From Desulfobacula sp. (GTDB taxonomy: Bacteria > Desulfobacterota > Desulfobacteria > Desulfobacterales > Desulfobacteraceae), in assembly GCA_027858355.1 (NCBI GenBank), contig JAQICW010000723.1, forward strand, positions 1 to 12,023: a stretch of DNA of 12,023 bases, in the 5' to 3' direction. Positions 6,634 through 12,023 of this stretch are shown piece after piece. Positions within the stretch are counted from its first letter, which is position 1, and every line of letters starts with the position of its first letter. The translations under genes were made by a program, and so were the position numbers. Below the pieces are notes generated by a model. The model worked only from the letters and a program-made list of their open reading frames with translations, did not search any database and was not told where the DNA came from.

Positions 6634-8682
6634 CTATTCCGTTTTTAAATAAGTAATTTCAAAAGCCTTACAGGACCGATACTGCTGAAGCCGGTTGCTC
6701 AGTGAGAACGAATCATTCATTTCATAGTGCTGAAATATATCCAGGCCCCGGTCTAAAAGGATCTTCCATCCATGATCGGTTACAATATGCCGTGCATGGA
6801 GGGTTTGGGTTTCGTCAAATTCCCATGTAAATTGAACACCGGCTATTGCGCAATTTTCCTGGATCTTTATAAAAAACTCTATCTGCTGTGGACCCTTAAA
6901 TTCATCCTCTACCGTTATCAGATGGACTTCAACCTCATCGTCTTTAGGTTTGAATTTTGCTACGGTTTCAAGGAATTCCATCAAATTTCTGATCTGATAG
7001 AAAATTCGGATGTATGAATCCGTCACTGTTATCTTTTTGGCATCCTGAAAATATTGACCGAACAATTTGTCATATGTTACGCCACGCTGATTTTCTTTTA
7101 CAATGACCTGTCTTTCTTTTAGTTCAGTTGGCTTTTCGATAACGGCATCTGAAATTTGAGGCTGATCTGATCCATGTTCATCCTTGTCCGAATCGGATTC
7201 TTCATCTGGGGATGAACTGAAATACTGGGGATATTCCTCTTCTTCAAGACTCTTCACATAAATGGTTTTATTACCATCATTGCAGGTATATGCGAATCTT
7301 ACTGCAGCATAGGTTGAATCAATTTTCATTAATTGATCTTTAACCCTTTTCCTGCCTTCAATGGCAAACTGTAGGACTTCTTCTATTTCTTTTTTTGTTG
7401 CCTCTTTGTGAGGGAATAAAATTTTCATCAGGCCGGAAAACGTCTTATTTATTCCATCTTTATCCCTGGTTGAAATATCACTTACCAAATTAAAGTGTTG
7501 AGCATATTGATCTGAATAATCATTGTTCCTAAGTGATCTTAAGATTTCAGCAAGGTAGTCCACAACAAATCCATATCCATCGGAAAACATTTCTCCTCGA
7601 ATAATGTCCACTTCCCAGCCGGGGAGATAAAAATGGATTCTATCCAGAAATGCAGAATCATAATACTGTTCCGGTAATTCATCAAAGAGGTCCGTATGCT
7701 TCAACATATATGGCAATGTGTGTCTGGTGTTTCCGATAAAAACCATGGCTGCTTCCGCACCAATGATTTCAACACCTCTGGAAAAGGACTTGTTTGCCAT
7801 GTAATTTTTCATGTTATCCACAAGAGCATTATTTATTCGTTTCTTCTTACCGGCAAACTCATCAAAAGCAACGGTATCCCAATATCCTACCAGACCTATT
7901 TTACCATTGCTGTTGTTTACGAATAACTTTGGCACTGTTATCTCTCCTCCAGATATTAAAATTCCGTGGGGAGAAAATTCTGAAAAAATATGTGATTTAC
8001 CTGTGCCTTTAGGACCCAGTTCAATAAGGTTATAATTACGTTCACAAAAGGGAATGAGACGAACCAATTGAAGCAATTTGCTTCTTTTACCCAGCATTTC
8101 CGGATTAAACCCGATACTCTGTATTAAAAGGTCAATCCATTCATCGGTACTAAACTGTTTTCTTGCTGAAATATAATGGTCATAATCGAAATGAGAAAGC
8201 TGAATCGGTTTAAGGGTACTGATTATCCAGGGTGATACCGAATTGTCTTCAAAATGTTCATATTCGAGATCGACGATAGACCATACACCGCTTACAAGAA
8301 GTTTTGGATGCTTTTTTACTGTATCCGAATCAACTAAAACCTGTTTGATTCCGAGATTAGCAAAAGCTGCTTCATAAACATCTTTTTTATCATTCAAAGC
8401 AACACTGACTTTATCAATGACTTTATGCCGACCTTTTTCCTTTATAACAGACTTGATCAATCCTGATTCATTTCTATGGACATAGTGCTGCCGCAGAACA
8501 TCTTTAACAGTATCAATACCGGTTTTTATGCTTTCTTCATCTGCTGTAGCGCAATACTGTCCCAGTAAATATTCAAGAACATATGAAGGGACGATGGCAT
8601 TGCCTTTAACGATTTTAACCAGATCTTTACGGACAACGAGTCCTGAGAAATGTTCATTTATCTTATTATCAAGTGCTGTCAT
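6634..8682 (-). CDS. brxL: BREX AAA+ protein BrxL with a MIT_C-like C-terminal domain
   Basis: The 682-residue product opens with NKINEHFSGLVVRKDLVK, matching the BrxL family (the Lon-protease-like BREX protein, short-core subfamily). The AAA+ core runs to about residue 470: Walker A GPKGTGKS at 223-230, Walker B TVAFDEF at 270-276 and a probable arginine finger region FLDRIHFYLPGWE at 345-357. BrxL forms a ring-shaped, DNA-binding ATPase needed for defence in type 1 BREX. After the core comes an acidic, serine-rich linker (about 478-508). Then residues 537-680 resemble the C-terminal PLD-like domain of MITD1: YDKLFGQYF, DSYIRIFYQIRNLMEF, HGWKILLDRGLDIF, FSL and RSC in the same order as in MITD1. 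No Lon serine-lysine protease dyad is recognisable. The ATG at 8682 has AGGAA eight bases upstream, overlapping the pglZ stop, and the gene starts 11 bases after pglZ. Confidence 0.95.
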   Translation of the reverse strand: MTALDNKINEHFSGLVVRKDLVKIVKGNAIVPSYVLEYLLGQYCATADEESIKTGIDTVKDVLRQHYVHRNESGLIKSVIKEKGRHKVIDKVSVALNDKKDVYEAAFANLGIKQVLVDSDTVKKHPKLLVSGVWSIVDLEYEHFEDNSVSPWIISTLKPIQLSHFDYDHYISARKQFSTDEWIDLLIQSIGFNPEMLGKRSKLLQLVRLIPFCERNYNLIELGPKGTGKSHIFSEFSPHGILISGGEITVPKLFVNNSNGKIGLVGYWDTVAFDEFAGKKKRINNALVDNMKNYMANKSFSRGVEIIGAEAAMVFIGNTRHTLPYMLKHTDLFDELPEQYYDSAFLDRIHFYLPGWEVDIIRGEMFSDGYGFVVDYLAEILRSLRNNDYSDQYAQHFNLVSDISTRDKDGINKTFSGLMKILFPHKEATKKEIEEVLQFAIEGRKRVKDQLMKIDSTYAAVRFAYTCNDGNKTIYVKSLEEEEYPQYFSSSPDEESDSDKDEHGSDQPQISDAVIEKPTELKERQVIVKENQRGVTYDKLFGQYFQDAKKITVTDSYIRIFYQIRNLMEFLETVAKFKPKDDEVEVHLITVEDEFKGPQQIEFFIKIQENCAIAGVQFTWEFDETQTLHARHIVTDHGWKILLDRGLDIFQHYEMNDSFSLSNRLQQYRSCKAFEITYLKTE

Positions 8683-8690
8683 AATTTTTA

Positions 8691-8695
8691 TTCCT
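8691..8695 (-). promoter_or_regulatory. Ribosome binding site of brxL, overlapping the pglZ stop
   Basis: AGGAA on the minus strand shares bases with the TAG stop of pglZ (8696-8694) and sits eight bases before the brxL ATG, an arrangement expected for coupled translation. Confidence 0.6.
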
Positions 8696-11189
8696 AAAAG
8701 TCAAAATCACTGGTAAATGACCTTCGTATCACATACCGTGTTGATTTGTATTCTTTATAATATGCTGTCCCAGGCTCCTGTTCTTCAAGACGCAGATAGA
8801 CTTCCTGCTCGTTCAGGTCATCCGCCTTTTTGGTCAGGACAAACCGTATTTTCAATTCTCTTTCTCTTGGATTTCCAGAAGTTAATTCAAAGTTCAGATT
8901 GTGGCTGTCTGATATCAACTCATTATCTTTTGAGTAGATCCCGGCTCGAAGCGTTCTTGATTGAACTTTATCTGTTACCTGCTGAGCTTGATAAAAAGTG
9001 ACAGAGAATTGACCGGTGGTGATAAAGGAAGTGGACCCGCCAAGGATGTCAATACCGACCTTGGAGACATCACTTTGCCGTTTCTTATGAATTTTAATGA
9101 CCGGGATAACCACTTCCTGTAACGAAGCCCCACCATGCACAAACCTGCTGCCAGATCCTTTTAACCGTAATCTATTGATGGATTTCGGTATTTGGATCTC
9201 CATATCTCCTTCTATACCTGCTTCTTTTGCAGTAAAGGACTTCATACCGGTATTCTGGGGTAAGCCCTTACCAAGGAGGAAACGCCTGTCACGGTGTAAC
9301 GCATCTATTCCTGTAATATCAGCGCCAAGAAAGTCACTGTCTTCAAGAACTCGATCCTGATAGATAAACCCATGATCTGAGGTAACCAATAGGTTGGTGG
9401 CATTAGCTGCAACCAGTTTCTTTATAATTTTAATCAACTCTTCTAGGGTATCTTCAACCGCATCAAAAACCCGGCCTTCTGATTCTTTTTTATCACCGGT
9501 GGCATCAATCTGATTATGATAGACATAAACAACATCATGTTCCTTGAACAGCTCCCTGCATTCGGTTTTATTCATCCCCATCAGTTCGTCTGCTCTCATG
9601 GCTTTAGCAGCCCCTTTTACAGCATCCTGGAGGATCTTTGATCTGTTTTCAGTTCCTTGAGTACTTTTCCCATCCACAAAGACGGTAGTTGAATGATCAT
9701 CCGAAAACAGTATTTCCTTGTTTGGTAACAACGATGCCATTCCAAGCTGTGTGAAACTGGGGAGTGTGGACAGCATAGGGGTTATCTCAGCATCAAACCG
9801 GTCTTCCTGTCTGATACGACTGTGAAGTTCATGCCCAATCTCATACCGGAGGGCATCGGAGATAATAACAAACACCTTCTTTTTGTCGCTAAGAAATGGA
9901 GACACATTCCGTCTAAAGAAATGTCTTTGGAATTCTATATTGGTTTTGCCCCAGCTGTTGCAGTCATCAACTTGCTTCTGCCAATTGTTATTAATGGTCA
10001 GCAGATAATTATTTGAATACAGGTTCTCAACCTTATCAGAAAGGGTCTTGAGCATTGAGACCTGACCGGATTGTTTGGTATGATAAATATATTTGCGGTA
10101 AAGTTGATCAACCAGGTACCAGTATTTTGTATATTTGGTAAGTCCATCGTCCATGGATTCGATGTTAAGGTCAGCCTCTTCAAGGAGTTTGATAAACCGT
10201 GCTCCATAATCAATGGCTTGGTAGAGGTCTTCATATTGTTTGTACCAGTGGCCTACTTTCCTTTGTCTGATTAAGGATTCCCGGGCACCTGATGACATGG
10301 TCTGGTCCACCACATTTTTAACCAGATCACTTAATATTTTTCGATCCACCAGTTCAAAACAGTCAATCTCTTCAAGAGCTGAGATATCTCTTTTCTGGAG
10401 GTCTTTTTCTATGGCCAGGATGTCTGAGCATTCTTTTGAAAGAGTCTCAAATGCCTTCTGGTGTTTAACACTGTCCTTCCATCGTTTAAGGAAGACTAAA
10501 GCATCAGGATTGAGTTGAGAATCATTACCCAGACTCATGTCATAGCAGGATTTGAACAACTGAATAATAAAATCCCTTAATCCTGGTGAATCTGATGTAT
10601 AACCATAACTGACTTCCAATCGGCTCCATAGAAATGATTCAAGCCCACAGTTTTCAACCAGTTTTAATTTTTCATCCTTTTTAATGGCAGATTCAGTCAG
10701 AAGGTTTTCAAGGATATTATCTATCCTTGGATCTGAGGATGCACATACGGCCAGCATTTTTGTCCTTACAGCATTTTGTGTATCATCCGTACTCAGTAAC
10801 TTTTTCAGATTTTCTCTTCTCTTTGCAACATTAAAGAAAGCAGTATGAGCATTTACGACATCTGTAAATTCAATACCCAAGCCAAGTTCATTGAGCCAGA
10901 TGGCAGATTGATCTGTCCTGAATTCTTCAGATGCCAGTTGAACATCCAGCAGCCAATTATCCAGGTCTGACGGAGCTTCTCCTTCATGGTATAGAAGGAA
11001 CTTTTTATCGGGTTCTTCTCGAAGGATTCTATGTTTGACCCTGAACTCGTTATTTTTCAGTTCAATTTTTTCAATGTCCGAAAATTCCAGTTCTTCATAA
11101 TCTTCTCGCAGTTCTTTTTTCGAGTCGTACCAAAAAACTATTCTGTTTTTCTTGAAAACTGTTTTTAATGCTTCTGCTATTTTTGTCAT
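8694..11189 (-). CDS. pglZ: BREX type 1 core protein PglZ (alkaline phosphatase fold)
   Basis: The protein is 831 residues from the preferred ATG. It matches BREX-1 PglZ throughout, with an N-terminal region starting IAEALKTVFKKNRIVFWYD and a PglZ domain with alkaline-phosphatase-superfamily metal sites. Numbering from an upstream TTG two codons earlier, these are VFVIISDALRYE (D447), LLVTSDHGF (D607, H608) and FVHGGASLQEVV (H687). STLPSFTQLG near 476-485 is where the catalytic Ser/Thr region would be. The C-terminal 130 residues form a strand-rich domain. PglZ is an essential core component of the BREX complex that works with the PglX methylase; its natural substrate is not settled. The start is chosen as ATG 11189-11187, preceded by AAGCGGG at six bases; two in-frame TTG codons directly upstream (11192 and 11195) are less likely. 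It is 38 bases after pglX and 11 before brxL. Confidence 0.96.
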   Translation of the reverse strand: MTKIAEALKTVFKKNRIVFWYDSKKELREDYEELEFSDIEKIELKNNEFRVKHRILREEPDKKFLLYHEGEAPSDLDNWLLDVQLASEEFRTDQSAIWLNELGLGIEFTDVVNAHTAFFNVAKRRENLKKLLSTDDTQNAVRTKMLAVCASSDPRIDNILENLLTESAIKKDEKLKLVENCGLESFLWSRLEVSYGYTSDSPGLRDFIIQLFKSCYDMSLGNDSQLNPDALVFLKRWKDSVKHQKAFETLSKECSDILAIEKDLQKRDISALEEIDCFELVDRKILSDLVKNVVDQTMSSGARESLIRQRKVGHWYKQYEDLYQAIDYGARFIKLLEEADLNIESMDDGLTKYTKYWYLVDQLYRKYIYHTKQSGQVSMLKTLSDKVENLYSNNYLLTINNNWQKQVDDCNSWGKTNIEFQRHFFRRNVSPFLSDKKKVFVIISDALRYEIGHELHSRIRQEDRFDAEITPMLSTLPSFTQLGMASLLPNKEILFSDDHSTTVFVDGKSTQGTENRSKILQDAVKGAAKAMRADELMGMNKTECRELFKEHDVVYVYHNQIDATGDKKESEGRVFDAVEDTLEELIKIIKKLVAANATNLLVTSDHGFIYQDRVLEDSDFLGADITGIDALHRDRRFLLGKGLPQNTGMKSFTAKEAGIEGDMEIQIPKSINRLRLKGSGSRFVHGGASLQEVVIPVIKIHKKRQSDVSKVGIDILGGSTSFITTGQFSVTFYQAQQVTDKVQSRTLRAGIYSKDNELISDSHNLNFELTSGNPRERELKIRFVLTKKADDLNEQEVYLRLEEQEPGTAYYKEYKSTRYVIRRSFTSDFDF

Positions 11190-11227
11190 CAACAACCCGC
11201 TTCAATATATTTCATTTCACACTCTAT

Positions 11228-12023
11228 TTAACTTAAATCGGCAACTTTTTTCAACGCCTTACCAAATTTGGGATAGTTCATCTTCACACCATCATCAAGG
11301 TCAATCTCTATCTGTTTTGTGGCCAATGGATAAAGGATATCTCGTTCATATTCATTCACTTCATCCAGCACCTTTTTGATGTTTTCGATCTCTTTTAAAG
11401 CCTTTGCCTTCTCTCCTTGAGACGCTGAAGTGCTAATACTGATATTATCAAGATTATCTTTTCTGGCTGTTAGTTTGGTTCTGAATTCTCGAAGGTAATC
11501 ATTGAGGATTATGGAGACCGTATCCGGCCGGTATCGGTGCATGTAGATCAGGGCATTGAAACTGCCCTTTGGGGATGAAAACATCCAGTATATGGGACGT
11601 TTTTTATACCTTTTCACATGGTCTGCATAAAAATCTTTTAAAAAATATTTTCGGATATCTTTACCAATTGCTTCTTCTACAAATGAAAGATTCTCATCAT
11701 AATATACTTCACCAAATGTAACTTTTAAAAATCTTTTAAAACGTTCAACGATATCATCGGAGAACCAATCAACATCCATAATGGGGATAACATTATCATC
11801 ATCCGGTTCGAAAATTGGTACTGGTATTTTAGCAAGATAGTGTTCTGAAGTTTCTCCCTGATTTGCCAAGATCAAACCTGGTTTATCAAGTGAATAACGT
11901 CCAAACATACAACCAACAGAATAGGATATAAATTCTCTTATAGTATCTGCTAATAATAAATTTTCTCGTTCATCCTCTGAATAAATCTTTCTTGATGTAT
12001 CAGGGTAACGGAAATAAGGATTA
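11228..12023 (-). CDS. pglX: BREX type 1 adenine methyltransferase PglX, C-terminal part (truncated by window edge)
   Basis: The minus frame is open from the window edge (12023) to the TAA at 11230-11228, about 265 codons. The sequence FISYSVGCMFGRYSLDKPG near the right edge, followed by LILANQGET, is a hallmark of BREX-1 PglX. It is followed by the typical C-terminal specificity-like region with KRPIYWMFSSPKGSFNALIYMHRY and a charged coiled-coil-like segment before the end. PglX methylates adenine in an asymmetric host motif, marking self DNA, and is also needed to block phage replication. The catalytic methylase motifs (the NPPY region) and the true start are outside the window. An internal methionine at 11908 should not be taken as the start, because the conserved motif begins upstream of it. 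pglZ follows after 38 bases. Confidence 0.94.
   Translation of the reverse strand, partial: NPYFRYPDTSRKIYSEDERENLLLADTIREFISYSVGCMFGRYSLDKPGLILANQGETSEHYLAKIPVPIFEPDDDNVIPIMDVDWFSDDIVERFKRFLKVTFGEVYYDENLSFVEEAIGKDIRKYFLKDFYADHVKRYKKRPIYWMFSSPKGSFNALIYMHRYRPDTVSIILNDYLREFRTKLTARKDNLDNISISTSASQGEKAKALKEIENIKKVLDEVNEYERDILYPLATKQIEIDLDDGVKMNYPKFGKALKKVADLS

Noticed and set aside
7122..7251. Lon-type protease active site at the C-terminus of BrxL
   Set aside because: The segment after the AAA+ core is an acidic serine-rich linker, followed by a MIT_C-like domain; no serine-lysine dyad context is visible.
9998..10234. 78-codon minus-strand ORF
   Set aside because: It overlaps pglZ in a different frame and the pglZ frame is intact and matches the family across this stretch.
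11228..11908. A complete 226-residue gene starting at the methionine at 11908
   Set aside because: The frame continues upstream to the window edge and the upstream codons supply FISYSVGC, which completes the PglX hallmark motif. It is an internal methionine of pglX.

Overview
The window is most of the downstream half of a BREX type 1 phage-defence operon, plus accessory genes attached to its 3' end. All substantial genes are on the minus strand, so transcription runs from high to low coordinates. From the right edge the order is pglX (C-terminal part only), pglZ, brxL, a radical SAM enzyme, a small protein of about 130 residues, and a 1433-residue STAND/NACHT ATPase with an N-terminal Mrr-like nuclease domain. 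Then come a 157-base gap and a 186-residue protein resembling the N-terminal domain of Mrr-type restriction proteins. The upstream BREX genes (brxA, brxB, brxC, start of pglX) would lie beyond 12023. The first 75 bases hold the end of an unrelated plus-strand gene that converges on the cluster.

The organism cannot be named. ATG, GTG and probably unused TTG codons near starts, Shine-Dalgarno sequences (AGGAA, AAGGGGA, AAAGGA, AAGGAG) and very tight gene packing say bacterium. The DNA is moderately AT-rich and uneven: single 60-base lines counted by hand range from about half GC inside pglZ to 27% inside the STAND gene. BREX, STAND and Mrr-type genes together indicate a defence island, probably horizontally acquired.

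Layout: pglX to pglZ is separated by 38 bases, pglZ to brxL by 11, brxL to the radical SAM gene by 14. The radical SAM stop and the next start share one base (TGATG), and the STAND gene follows 5 bases later. The STAND/radical SAM genes therefore look co-transcribed with, and probably translationally coupled to, the BREX core. In BREX, PglX methylates host DNA, PglZ is a phosphatase-fold core component and BrxL is an AAA+ DNA-binding motor. The STAND protein has the design of Avs-type sensors (nuclease effector, NTPase switch, large sensor region) and would be a second, probably abortive, layer.

Three things stand out. BrxL ends in a domain that closely resembles the C-terminal PLD-like domain of eukaryotic MITD1 (MIT_C). 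A radical SAM enzyme and a small uncharacterised protein sit between BREX and the STAND sensor, a trio I cannot match to a named system. The last gene carries a Mrr-type recognition domain without a nuclease and has a 61-codon in-frame open extension past its stop.
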